Shown one piece after another: positions 12,381 to 21,900 of a stretch of DNA of 36,537 nucleotides (within the stretch, counting starts at the first letter, position 1; the number at the start of each line of letters is the position of its first letter). Origin of the DNA: Mesotaenium endlicherianum (Eukaryota > Streptophyta > Zygnematophyceae > Zygnematales > Mesotaeniaceae); NCBI GenBank assembly GCA_009602735.1, contig WELA01007952.1, forward strand, positions 1,111,827-1,148,363. Reading direction: 5' to 3'. The notes under the pieces were generated by a model. It saw only the letters and a program-made list of their open reading frames with translations, was not told where the DNA came from and did not search any database. Made by a program: the position numbers and the translations under genes.

Positions 12381-12414
12381 CTAGTTTTGCTTCAATACTT
12401 CAAGGACTTCTCCA
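12381..12414 (-). other. Inactivating lesions in element B pol
   Basis: The RT frame drifts out of register near 12408-12414, just after the EEHARHLE motif, and ends at a TGA at 12392-12394. The correct downstream frame resumes there but meets a TAG at 12381-12383 before RT continues. These are two separate lesions about 30 bp apart: a one-base indel and a nonsense codon. A sequencing error could explain one, less easily both. Confidence 0.8.
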
Positions 12415-13750
12415 AGTGTCTCGCATGCTCTTCAAGGGTCTTGCTGTAGATAAGGATGTCATCGATGAATACCACCACAAATCTGTCCAACATGGGCTGA
12501 AATATGGTGTTCATCATAGTCATGAAAGTTGCTGGCGCGTTGGTGAGTCCAAATGGCAGGACCATGAACTCGAAATGTCCATATCTTGTCCTGAATGCCG
12601 TCTTCTCTATGTCCGGTTCTGCGATGCGAATCTGGTGGTAGCCGCTCCGTAAGTCAATCTTCGTGAAGTACTTGGCTCCAACCAGCCGGTCCATGAGCTC
12701 ATCCATGCGCGGCAGCGGGTATCGATTCTTGATGGTGATCTTGTTGAGGGCGCGATAGTCCACACACATCCTCAAGGTACCATCTTTCTTCTTGACAAAT
12801 AGCACCGGGGCTCCAAATGGCGACTTGCTAGGTCGAATGAAGCCATGCTCCAGTAGCTCCTTGATTTGCTTCTTGACTTCGTCTAGCTCCGTGTATGACA
12901 TTTTGAACGTAGGCCGAGAGATGGGCTTGCTTCCGGGCTCCAACTCTATCTTGTGGTCTACGAATCTTTTGGGGGGTAGGCCCTTGGGCAATTCCGGGGA
13001 GAACACTTCTTTGTAGTCCTCTAAGACTTCTTGTATCTCCTTGGGAACGGGGCTGCCTTCTTGACTCTCGATGTCTTTCTTGATGTCTTTTGGCGTGATC
13101 AAGGCCAAAAGAAGCTCGTGTCCCTTCCTCACAAGTCTCTTGAGTTGGAGGGCGGACAATAGTATCTCGTGTGCCGGCTTCTGGATGTCTTGGGTCTGGA
13201 TATTCTGGATTGCGCGCAAAATACAGATTCTTGAAGTGATGTCATTCTTGATCTTGATAGTACCGGTCCTCCAATCAACTTGGGGGTTGTGCTTGGTCAA
13301 CCAAGGCGTCCCTAGGATGACGTCGTACTTGCCCAATTGCATGGGGGAGAACACTACTCTATCCTTGAAGGACTTGATAGAGAGTGCCAAGGGGTACGTC
13401 TTCTTGGAAGGGGTAGTATAGGAGAATCCATCGGGCATCATAATCTCCTCGTCGTGGTCAAGAGTTCGCATAGTAATACCGTGCTTGGTGGCAAAATCTG
13501 CAGCAATGAAGTTGCCTTGAGCTCCGCTATCCACCAAGATGTGGACCTTCTCTCCTCCAAGGTAACCTCTCAAACTCATTGGGGCTGGAACGTCGTCTTC
13601 AACGGGGGTCTCCACCTCACTTGGCGTGTTGCCTTCTCGTGAAGTGGGTCTTGGGGTGGTAGGCTCCTGGCCTACCGGCGCTGTCCGTTTTTTGACAACT
13701 TTTTGGGGCATGAAAGTGCACGATGGCCCTTTTCCTTGCAATAAAAGCAT
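12392..13750 (-). CDS. Element B pol, N-terminal part: aspartic protease and reverse transcriptase
   Basis: This frame holds the protease and most of RT. The protease motif is [11 protein letters not shown] with catalytic D74, followed by ILGTPWL. RT starts after the linker [12 protein letters not shown] and shows [45 protein letters not shown] and the catalytic FIDDILIYS (D430, D431). The first Met at 13750 lies inside the gag zinc-knuckle region. Pol is more likely made as a gag-pol fusion by -1 frameshifting at 13687-13693, which enters this frame at about residue 20. The frame ends early at 12392 because of a one-base indel, so this copy would not make full-length pol. Confidence 0.95.
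   Translation of the reverse strand: MLLLQGKGPSCTFMPQKVVKKRTAPVGQEPTTPRPTSREGNTPSEVETPVEDDVPAPMSLRGYLGGEKVHILVDSGAQGNFIAADFATKHGITMRTLDHDEEIMMPDGFSYTTPSKKTYPLALSIKSFKDRVVFSPMQLGKYDVILGTPWLTKHNPQVDWRTGTIKIKNDITSRICILRAIQNIQTQDIQKPAHEILLSALQLKRLVRKGHELLLALITPKDIKKDIESQEGSPVPKEIQEVLEDYKEVFSPELPKGLPPKRFVDHKIELEPGSKPISRPTFKMSYTELDEVKKQIKELLEHGFIRPSKSPFGAPVLFVKKKDGTLRMCVDYRALNKITIKNRYPLPRMDELMDRLVGAKYFTKIDLRSGYHQIRIAEPDIEKTAFRTRYGHFEFMVLPFGLTNAPATFMTMMNTIFQPMLDRFVVVFIDDILIYSKTLEEHARHLEKSLKY
13658..13693 (-). promoter_or_regulatory. Probable -1 ribosomal frameshift signal of element B (gag to pol)
   Basis: On the minus strand the heptamer A AAA AAC (13687-13693) is in the gag phase, so codons read AAA AAC. 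A 10-base spacer (13677-13686) follows, then a perfect hairpin (13658-13676): 7-bp stem GGTAGGC/GCCTACC with a 5-base loop. The gag stop TAG (13672-13674) lies in the first stem arm. Slipping back one base continues into the protease frame with no stop. Confidence 0.75.
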
Positions 13751-14952
13751 AGTCCAGCCGTCATGAGAGCTTCTTTTTCAGCCGGGGAGAGTCTTGCTTT
13801 CACTCCTTGCTGGTTTCTTGCATCATAAGTGTCATTGGAGGGTCTTCCACTCTTCCGGGCAGCCGCGGGGTCCCTTTTAATAACTCCGATTTCCATGGGT
13901 GTGGGTCCAGATTCGGATGTGGAAGGGGCTGCGTACACCCGCGTCGTCGGTACCCGTGAAGATGAAGGCACGGAGTGCTTGAAATCCAAGGTATCCACCT
14001 TTTGGGCCACTTCAATGATCTTTGAGAAGTCCGTCAAGTCGCGTAACTCCACTTCCTTTGCCACCTTGGGTTTGAGGCCAAAGATGTAGCGGTCAATCTT
14101 CTCCTCGAGAGACATGTTGGGGATCTCAAGAGTGAGGGCGTGAAATCTGGATGTATACTCTTGAACGGACGTCGTTTGCTTGAGATGGTGGAGCTTTCCT
14201 CGGGCAATCTTCTCCGCATTGATGGGCATGAATTGCTTCTTGAGGGCCTCACGAAAATCTGCCCATCTTGCATATGATGGTGGGGGCTCTTGGCCGAGCA
14301 TGGGGTGCGCCATAGCTTGATATATAGCCGCTTGATAGTTACGCCACCATGATGTTGCTGCTCCTCTAAGTAAGGTAACGGCAAAGGGAACGTAGTCCTC
14401 CTCGGGTACTTCAAGGAATGCGAGGTACGTCTCCACTTGGTAGAGCCATAAATTCAGGTTGGCACCTTTCCCGGGGTTGAAAGTGTCGGGTTTGCCGGGC
14501 TTGATGAGTTTCCTTGCTCTCGTTGGCTCTTGTGGAGGCGCTTGAGCCGGGGCTGGATTTTGAGCATTGCTCGCAATAGGGGCAACCATGGCAGCCATAG
14601 CTTCTCTTGACGCTTGCACGGTTGCTTCATAGGTGGCCAAGCCCACTTGGTTGTGGACGGTCATTAGGAAGGCTGCCCACTCATTTGCGGGAACTCCTTG
14701 TGGTGGGGTCAACTTTGCTATAGCGGCTGCCACGGGATTTGACGGTGCTCCTCCTTGTGGTGCTTCTTGTTGTTGGAGATTTCCTTGAGTAGGCTCTCCC
14801 ATCGACGCTGGAGGAGGGTGTGCTCCTCCTTGTGGTGCTTCTTGTTGTTGCAGATTTTCTTGAGTGGGCTCTCCCATCGGCGCTGGAGGAGGGTGTCTTG
14901 GAGAGGAAGGGCTTCCTTCGAAAGCTTGCTGTTGGTCTTGAGGATCGGCCAT
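13672..14952 (-). CDS. gag: Element B gag
   Basis: This 426-residue capsid-nucleocapsid protein starts 24 bases after the primer site. It begins with a Pro/Gln-rich segment containing two tandem 25-residue units (75-bp DNA repeat at 14746-14895). It then has a Ty3-type gag domain at roughly 150-330, with motifs such as [37 protein letters not shown] and YIFGLKPKV. It ends with one CCHC zinc knuckle (C402, C405, H410, C415), which binds RNA during packaging. The stop is only four codons after the AAAAAAC slip site, so termination here yields gag and slippage yields gag-pol. The frame is intact. Confidence 0.96.
   Translation of the reverse strand: MADPQDQQQAFEGSPSSPRHPPPAPMGEPTQENLQQQEAPQGGAHPPPASMGEPTQGNLQQQEAPQGGAPSNPVAAAIAKLTPPQGVPANEWAAFLMTVHNQVGLATYEATVQASREAMAAMVAPIASNAQNPAPAQAPPQEPTRARKLIKPGKPDTFNPGKGANLNLWLYQVETYLAFLEVPEEDYVPFAVTLLRGAATSWWRNYQAAIYQAMAHPMLGQEPPPSYARWADFREALKKQFMPINAEKIARGKLHHLKQTTSVQEYTSRFHALTLEIPNMSLEEKIDRYIFGLKPKVAKEVELRDLTDFSKIIEVAQKVDTLDFKHSVPSSSRVPTTRVYAAPSTSESGPTPMEIGVIKRDPAAARKSGRPSNDTYDARNQQGVKARLSPAEKEALMTAGLCFYCKEKGHRALSCPKKLSKNGQRR
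14746..14895 (-). repeat. 75-bp tandem duplication inside element B gag
   Basis: Units 14746-14820 and 14821-14895 are nearly identical and in frame. They encode two copies of a 25-residue Pro/Gln-rich unit containing MGEPTQ and [12 protein letters not shown]. Confidence 0.92.
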
Positions 14953-14976
14953 CTTCTTGTGCTACCAAAGTGCCTA

Positions 14977-14988
14977 GCTCCGATACCA
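14977..14988 (-). other. Primer-binding site of element B
   Basis: On the minus strand, TGGTATCGGAGC lies one base inside the 5' LTR. It is the same 12-mer as in elements A and C and resembles the initiator tRNA-Met primer site with one A-to-G change. Confidence 0.88.
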
Positions 14989-14989
14989 C

Positions 14990-15492
14990 TGTAGTGAAAC
15001 AGATAGATAAAGTACTTAGTAAAACAGAATACTTTATCTATTCAAGACAAGGATCTTTGAACACAAGTGGTAGCTTCTTGAAAGAGAGATGGCTTCTTGA
15101 AAGTTAATATATTTCTGGATTTTGGCAAGTACAAGAGTGATTCTGGAATGTCTTTCTATGTTCTAGCTCTTGTTTATATACTTGCTAAATAAGTCATTTC
15201 TAGGAAGGTGTATGTTGACGTGTTGGCACCCAACACATCCCAAAACTTGCCACCTCTTTCTAGAATAATGTACACATGTCCTTTTGACCTAAAAATGGCA
15301 CATTTGACTTTTGCCACGTGGAGTTCTTCTAAGTCTTTCCTCTAACTTCGAAAATGCCTTAGAAGGTTCAAAGGACATGAACCAAGTCACTAGAGTACCT
15401 ATTCACACTTGAATCCACACAATACTACTCCAAATATATTTGAAATTATTGAAATATATGCAAACTAATATATAATAACTCAAATCACTACA
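14990..15492 (-). repeat. 5' LTR of element B
   Basis: This 503-bp LTR lies upstream of gag in element orientation and is followed by the primer site. It should contain the element's promoter. Confidence 0.96.
15173..15180 (-). promoter_or_regulatory. Candidate TATA box in the 5' LTR of element B
   Basis: Read on the minus strand this is TATATAAA, a good TATA-box match lying in the upstream part of the LTR. Transcription would be expected to start about 30 bases downstream, towards lower coordinates. The motif is also present in the 3' LTR. Confidence 0.5.
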
Positions 15493-15497
15493 GTTAT
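15493..15497. repeat. Target-site duplication of element B, right copy (GTTAT)
   Basis: This is identical to 8783-8787 and directly abuts the right LTR end. Confidence 0.92.
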
Positions 15498-16043
15498 TAT
15501 GACCAACTTTCACAAAAAATGACATGAATTCCTCGTCTGTGCTTCAAACTAAACAAACTAGGACTTTTCGGAAAGGTCTTGTCAAGACGCTTCTGTTGTC
15601 GTTCAGCTTGCTCAATTTGGAGTAGTATTGACAGTGTTATACCCTCTGAAATTTTGGAGTCACATAACGGACAGATTCTGTGGTTTTGCACCTAAGTCAG
15701 TGGGATGTGTTTTAGCTACATTATGATCATCTGAATGTGAGCGTCTTTGCTGTTCAGTCGTCTGATGTTGTGTATGTGCTTATACATGCTTGTATGCCTG
15801 GTAGACAAGAGGCCATGAGATTCTAAAGGAGAAGCTCTAATCCTCAAGCTCGTCTCTTTCTTGTGCCTTGTGTGAGCGTGCAACTATGGCACACTATGGT
15901 GAGTGAGTCAAGGGATAGAGATGAGCAAACAAAATCCATTATGAGGACAAAGATTTCTCCCTGATTCTACACGCTTCCACCTATCTCTAATCCTACATAT
16001 TTGAATGAAATTTATTTATCTTGAATAAGCAAGATTCATTTCA
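15498..16043 (+). repeat. 3' LTR of element A, right part
   Basis: This resumes the LTR exactly where the left part stops and matches about 3980-4528 of the 5' LTR. It ends TTCATTTCA followed by the TCGAA target duplication. Confidence 0.9.
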
Positions 16044-16048
16044 TCGAA
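16044..16048. repeat. Target-site duplication of element A, right copy (TCGAA)
   Basis: This matches 3288-3292 exactly. It shows that the two LTR parts at 8129-8787 and 15498-16043 belong to one element. Confidence 0.88.
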
Positions 16049-18484
16049 TGCTACAGTGCATAATTGTATAAAAAAAGGCACGTGATGTAAAATATATATG
16101 AATGAGGAACGGTCAGCCTGAGAGAAGTAAAATGAAGAAAGAGGGAGATTCACCCATTTTTAATGCTCTTCCAATATTAACTTGTAGAACTTGTAGTGAC
16201 AGTGGCAAATGACACGCACATCTCGCGACATTCGTGGGTGGAACACAAGGGCAACTACAAAAAAATAAAAATCAATGAAATTTATAATACGATGCATAAA
16301 AGTGCAACTAATATCATATTCAGGTCATGGTGAAAATCAGCTAGCAATTTAAGCATATGAAACAAGTCGTTTTCCAATTTGTGTTATGCACAATATTCTC
16401 ATGTACAAGAACATACCAATATTGTGCACAACACTACGTTGCTCTTTGAGAAAGTCTTTTTTTATGACCAACTTGACAACATGAAGATCTATGAGGGCAA
16501 AGTCACTATTATCCACCATAACTTAAATTCGTTGTATTTATTGTGAGAGGTGTGTTGACCCAAAATAAGTGTGACTTGATGCTCAAAATTCAACAAGTCA
16601 TGGAGACTATGAAGTAGCGGAAGAATAGTGGAGGTTCATAAGTTATTATACGATCTTGTGGCAAAAAGTTGCATTATGTCTTGCTATGATGAATTGTTGG
16701 TTAAACACTTGTGCCAACGCCGTTCAGCAATGACGCTATATTTAATTCAGTAATTTGTTGGCACAGTTCTTTGTAGAGTCCCTATTGTCAATCGGTGGGG
16801 AATAAAATTTCATCGGATGCCAACCTATAAAGGAAAAAAAAAAAAAACATATAACTCAATATGTGTGAGACGCTGAGCCACAACATACGTCAAAATAAGT
16901 CGGCGAGGTCCCATACAGTGCCTGTCGAAGGTCTTTTTCTGCCACCATGGATTGCACTAATTATATGGTGCTCTTTCATGATTATTGACTCACTGCACAT
17001 GTGTACTTGCAATCTACCAAGTCACAATCTCCAAATTTTTAAATAAATTTTGGAATTTGACATCGTAATTAACTTTGTGATGACGTGACAAGTCTATTAA
17101 GTCCATTTAAAGGAGATAGAGCTCCTCTTCGCGCTCCAATAGAAGACCAAGACAATCGACTAGCGTCGTTATATACGCAATTTGACTGACAATTTGGCCG
17201 ACATACATGCAATTTGCCAGACATCGTGGTTATATTCATGTGGGACTGCTCTGCACATGAAGGTAACCTTCATATCAAAGTAGTTTGAGAATTTTGCAAC
17301 TAGATCTCACTTCTAATTTCTACATAATTGCAACTTGAGGTTGCCGATACAACTCGTTATCAAATGACAATCATGCTTAAAAAAATTGAGAATGTAGAAC
17401 AAGTGATCAAAGAATCTTCTTCAACATGATATCGCGCTGTATATAGAAGCACGGTATTGCAAAGAGGTGAATTTGCAACAGTAGGTTGATTCCAAATTTC
17501 TGTAATTCATTATCTTCACAACACCATCTAACAAAGGAAATTTGGTATGTGTATAGAAACCAATTAACATGAATCTTGTGTGTGCTTTTAACTCTCAATA
17601 TATACGACATTCTTAGTTTGGTATTTGATACTCTATTTGTTTGCTTAGCCAATTTGGAAAGAGGGTGTAAGGTTCTCTTTGCTTGTAACACTCAAAGCCA
17701 CGCTTTTTAATGCCCTTTGCTTGCCTTCATTGTTGCTTCCCATTTGCCATGTGTGGCCAAGTGCATTCTTTGTGCACCTCCGACACGTGTGTCCGCAAGG
17801 TGCCTCACCTTTTGTCGTTCTTTCGAAAAATTTATTGATACATAAGTTTGTGGAGAACTTGTGCATACTTTGCTTCATAAATTTTAAGATTATTTGCTGT
17901 TTTTAGAGTTCATGAAGATGGGCCAGGAGTCCTTGCTACTTCATATGATGTTATAAGAGGTCATGGAATTTAATGGGTGCTTCAGAAACAACTGTGTAGC
18001 TTGTAGTAATTTCTACACCCAACCCATGATGGACATAGTAATTAAATGTAGAAGTATGTACGCTGGGAAACGAAAGTTATTTACATCACACGCTTCGGCC
18101 TCCTGCGGCATCAGCTGAAGGTTGAGCCTCACGCTTTTACCTCCAATACGCTTGGTCACACTATAGAGCCGCCTGGGTCGGTCTCTGACCGACATGAACT
18201 TTACAGATGTTTCGAGCACTTCCCAACAATCGGCTCGAGTTACAGACTGAACCTCCGACTTCGACTGCAGCAAGCAGAGGTCGTCCAAGATTGTCGCTGA
18301 CTAAAAGCGATTTAGTTGTAAGGCTAAGAAATACAAACGCGGACGAGAAAGAAAGTCTGGGTCGCTTTGACATTGGCCCAATGGCCTCTGGCTACTCTTT
18401 TATTACGCTGTCGGAGATATGGCATAGGTGGAGGTGATCTTCCTGTTGCAAAGTCATGTTTTAGTTGTGTAAGCTAGCATTCAA
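16049..18484. other. Intergenic sequence, no gene recognised
   Basis: About 2.4 kb of AT-rich sequence. Open frames are under about 95 codons and lack recognisable motifs. It must include the promoter and 5' leader of the gene starting at 18485, but I see no convincing TATA box close to the start codon. Confidence 0.6.
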
Positions 18485-18955
18485 ATGGAGTCATTCGGCA
18501 GATCTTCTACCTTCTTCTTGTTCCTAGTATACGCCGCATCTGTTACTCTTAGTGGCCTCTGTAATGCGCAAAATACTTCGTCAGCGTCTTGTCCTACTAG
18601 CCTAGGTGCCTTCGTTCTTGCTGATGGAGGTTGTATGTGTCCTGTTGGGCAATACTTCAATAATGGGGAGTGTGTGAAGTTTGAGGTCAAGGATAAAAAG
18701 AAGAACGTAGTCTCTGAGCATTCCGAGTTCAGCTTGAGACCCTACATTGATATTGAAGTGTTCTCGGATCAGTCTAGCGTTCAAAAGTACTTCCTCACTG
18801 CTACTATCGTTCTCATGTTTGTATGGCTCATCTTCGCAACTGTCGTGCGGACACTTCCGCTTGGAGACGGAAACAAGCCAGGGGGGGGTTTCATTTTCAA
18901 ACTGCGGTATGGTGTGAGTCGACTTGACAGGCGTTATCACAGGAAGCATTGGCTT
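18485..18955 (+). CDS. Exon 1: signal peptide, Cys-rich segment, TM1, cytosolic loop
   Basis: Residues 1-157. The N-terminus is hydrophobic (SSTFFLFLVYAASVTLSGLC), followed by a four-Cys segment (C36, C50, C52, C63; the signal-peptide region also has C26), TM1 (FLTATIVLMFVWLIFATVV) and the basic loop YGVSRLDRRYHRKHWL. The donor is GTAAGT at 18956, phase 0. Codon use is balanced, unlike the GC-rich later exons. The ATG is the first in frame ahead of the signal peptide. Confidence 0.88.
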
Positions 18956-21900
18956 GTAAGTCCTGCACGCAACCTTCTGCCATGAGTGATCCAGAACTTG
19001 CGCACCTGAAAGCGACATATCCTTCTTTCCCTGTAATGATTCTGAACGCCAAGCATAGTGCCCGTTTAATGGCTGTGCTTTTACACTCCACTTTTTCCCC
19101 ACTCAACCCCCACACGACAATGTGTGGTGCATGCCCATCTCCAGGTTTACGTATGCGGTATGAGGGACCTGGTTCTGGTTGATACCACAAAGTTAAGGGC
19201 CTCAACTAAAGTATCAGGGAGGGCCGACAAGGGAGGAAAGAGCCCTTGTTGCAAGCTGTGGATCGCCAGTCACACCCTGTCTGCACTTCCACTATTACTG
19301 CATGGGCTTGTAGTGTACATATGCGCCCTTGTGCAATTTCCTAATCTCTTATCTGGGGTGCCAGTTACTGAAAGAAAAGGAGGGCCACGTAGCGAACGTT
19401 GGTCGAGGGAAGACTGATGCACGGGACCGCGCACATGTGCGGATGTGTAAGAACACATGCATGTGACTGTCAGCATGCGGTGTTGTGGCTCACTTGCACA
19501 GCATGTGCTCGATCGATGCATTGGAAAAGTCAGTGGCAGAAACCGCGTGAGGGGGGGTGCCGGCAAGGGATACACGTCTGACCATGACACAGAATCTCAT
19601 GAATAGACTTCAAAGAACGCGAGTGAACAAAATGATAATGGCTCCATAGCGGGGCACGTGAGCTCATACAGAAGAAAAGATGCCCAGGAGCCACGCTGTG
19701 TTAGCAGGGTGGCGATGGTCCCGAGGTGACGTTCCGGCAGGGTGTTAGCGGAGGAAGACTTTCTCTCTCTTATGGAAAAAAAAATCAGAGCCCAGAGGCA
19801 GAGGCAGTCTGCTGCGAGAGAAGGCACAGCCACAGGCACAGGCGCAGTCACAGGCACAGGCGCAGTCGCAGGCGCAGTCACTGCCTGTTCGGTAGAGCAC
19901 GGCCGTCGTCGAGCAGCCAGTGGGTTGCAGCTGAGTGCCTTTCAGCCAGTGTGTGTGTTGGTGAGAGCGTACGCTTCTGCATCTGGGTCCGCTGAGTAAG
20001 AGTCTGAGTCTTTGACGACGGGGCTAAGGCATCAGGAGGAGAGGGAGGAGGAGGAGAAACGGAGGGAGGTCCAGGCCTGTGGGGGTGTACCATGTCAAGT
20101 CAACTTGGTGACGAGACGGGGAAGGGGGAGAGAGAGAGGACAGGCAGAAAGGCCTTGGGGGTTGGATCATGTCGAATCTCTTCGGGCGAAGGATGGCCGA
20201 GGCCTGCTGGGTTGTACCAGTCGACTTAAGTTGCGTAACGAGATGGCCCAGGGGTCAGTTCTCAACTTCTGAAAGCCGACACACTGGAAGCAGAGCAGCG
20301 TGCGGTGTGTGGTGTGATGCCCCCCTCTGAGGGCCATCCTACAGGCACCTGCAGCTTCGAGGTTCAGATTGGGGAGCGGTGGCAGGGGCCCTGGGCTGGG
20401 GACTGGGGGTTGGAGGCTGGGGACATGGGCTCACGCGATTTTGGCACGGGAACAGGGAGCTGGCAAACTAGTGAGCAAGAGCACGCTGGGAGATTTTGAA
20501 TTTGGAAAAGCAGGGAAAGTGGAGAGGTTGAACCGCATCGTACATGCATGTATGAAGTTATGTACACATTTATACGTATATATGTGTACACATGTATACA
20601 TCCCTCCATGTGATGTATGACTGCACCTGGGTGTGCTTTTGTGTGCGTGTGCGTGTGTGTGTGTGTGTGCACGTATATACCTCTACTATATATGCACGTT
20701 TACACTTGTAAATATGTATGTAAAGCCATGTACATATTCATTATATGGATGCACGCAAGTGGATATGGACGCACACATCTGCAGGGGTGTGCCCACTCCG
20801 CTGCAACTCCAGACATCCTTCCCTGGACCCAACGCTGACACGCGCTGCCAAGCTGCAACGCTAAGCCCATTCCCTGCGTGCGTGTGCGCGCGCGCGCGCA
20901 TGTGGGTGTGTGTTTGTGCGTGCGCGTGCGGGAGAGAGCGAGCGCAGGACGAGCAGAAGGTGCTGGTGAAGCGCAGGAGCGAGCTGGGGGGCATGTGCAG
21001 CGTGGCCAGCTACATCTTCTGGATCGGCCTCTTCATGGCGTGCGTGTCGTCGCTCCGCGCCCTCCCCCTCCCTCCCTCCCCCGCGCCACTGGCCCCGCAC
21101 TCACTTGCCTGGCGCTCTCTCTGCCCCCATCCCCACTCCCCCTCGCCTCTCCTCCTCCGAGCTGGGCTTGGCTCTCTTTGCTTGCCCTTCTAGGCTGCAC
21201 GGTTGCACGAACATAACAGATGCACGCCCTATACGGTGCTCTGCCCCCGAGCGAATTTGCCACCCCCACCACTCCCATCCCACCACCTGCCCCGTTGCGG
21301 GGCTGGACGATCGGAGCAAGCGAGCATGTGAGGCAGAAGAGTCTTGCAGGCAGGGTAGAGCTGGGAGCTGCGAACTGCGAGCTGGGAGAGATGTTTGAAC
21401 AGGACTCCTTTGGTTCGGCACTGGCTCGCGGGCTCCACTGCCCCTGCTCCTGCTCCTGCTCCAGCAGCTGCCGCCCGCCCCGTTCTCTCACGACAAGCGG
21501 CTGCGGCATCTGCTCTCCTGTTCCCTGCATGCTCTCTCTCTCTCCTCCTAACAACACGGCCTGCTTCACAAGTTGCTTCACGTGGCTACGGTGTGTTGCT
21601 GTCGGGCAGAAGCCAGCCCCAGGTGTCTTCTCTCCCACCGGGGACGTATGCGGCTTTTCTCAAAGCCTCTTGTCTGCCTTCTTCCGCATTCTCTCCCCCA
21701 CCCCTCCACCTCTTCCCCCCGAAAACCCCCCCCCAACACTCCGCCCCTTCGCCTCCCTCATCCCCCCCCCCACTCCTCCTCGGCCCCGCTCACCGCCCCC
21801 CCTCCTTCCGGATGCCGCCTCCCGCAGGTTCACGTACGAGCAGATCGGAACCAACACGAGCACGCTGCAGACGCTCAAGGCGCCCAACGGGCAGGAGGTG

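Larger units (their letters stand above)
8788..15492 (-). mobile_element. Element B: full-length Ty3/gypsy chromovirus, nested in the LTR of element A
   Basis: This 6705-bp element has two 503-bp LTRs (8788-9290 and 14990-15492), both TGTAGTG...CACTACA. It is flanked by the direct repeat GTTAT (8783-8787 and 15493-15497). On the minus strand, in order, it has the LTR, primer site, gag, a frameshift signal, protease-RT, RNase H-integrase-chromodomain, a purine tract and the LTR. That order and the C-terminal chromodomain mark it as a chromovirus. The LTRs differ at about ten positions by eye, so the insertion is fairly recent. A frameshift and a nonsense codon in pol (12381-12414) make this copy defective unless they are sequencing errors. 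Confidence 0.96.
3293..16043 (+). mobile_element. Element A: old LTR retrotransposon, split by a nested insertion
   Basis: The element is bounded by two related LTRs that both begin TGTAATG and end TTCATTTCA. The 5-bp sequence TCGAA is directly repeated at 3288-3292 and 16044-16048, which is the expected target-site duplication. The 5' LTR is followed by a primer-binding site at 4530-4541, and the 3' LTR is preceded by a purine tract near 8118-8128. The 3' LTR is interrupted by element B (8788-15492), so A inserted first. The interior (4542-8128, about 3.6 kb) has no long open frame, so A is non-autonomous. Its LTRs and part of its interior resemble element C at 33365, so it is best seen as a decayed or deleted member of that Ty3/gypsy family. 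Confidence 0.9.

Noticed and set aside
18602..19102. 166-codon minus-strand open frame
   Set aside because: It lies antisense to exon 1, which has a clear signal peptide, TM segment and family match.
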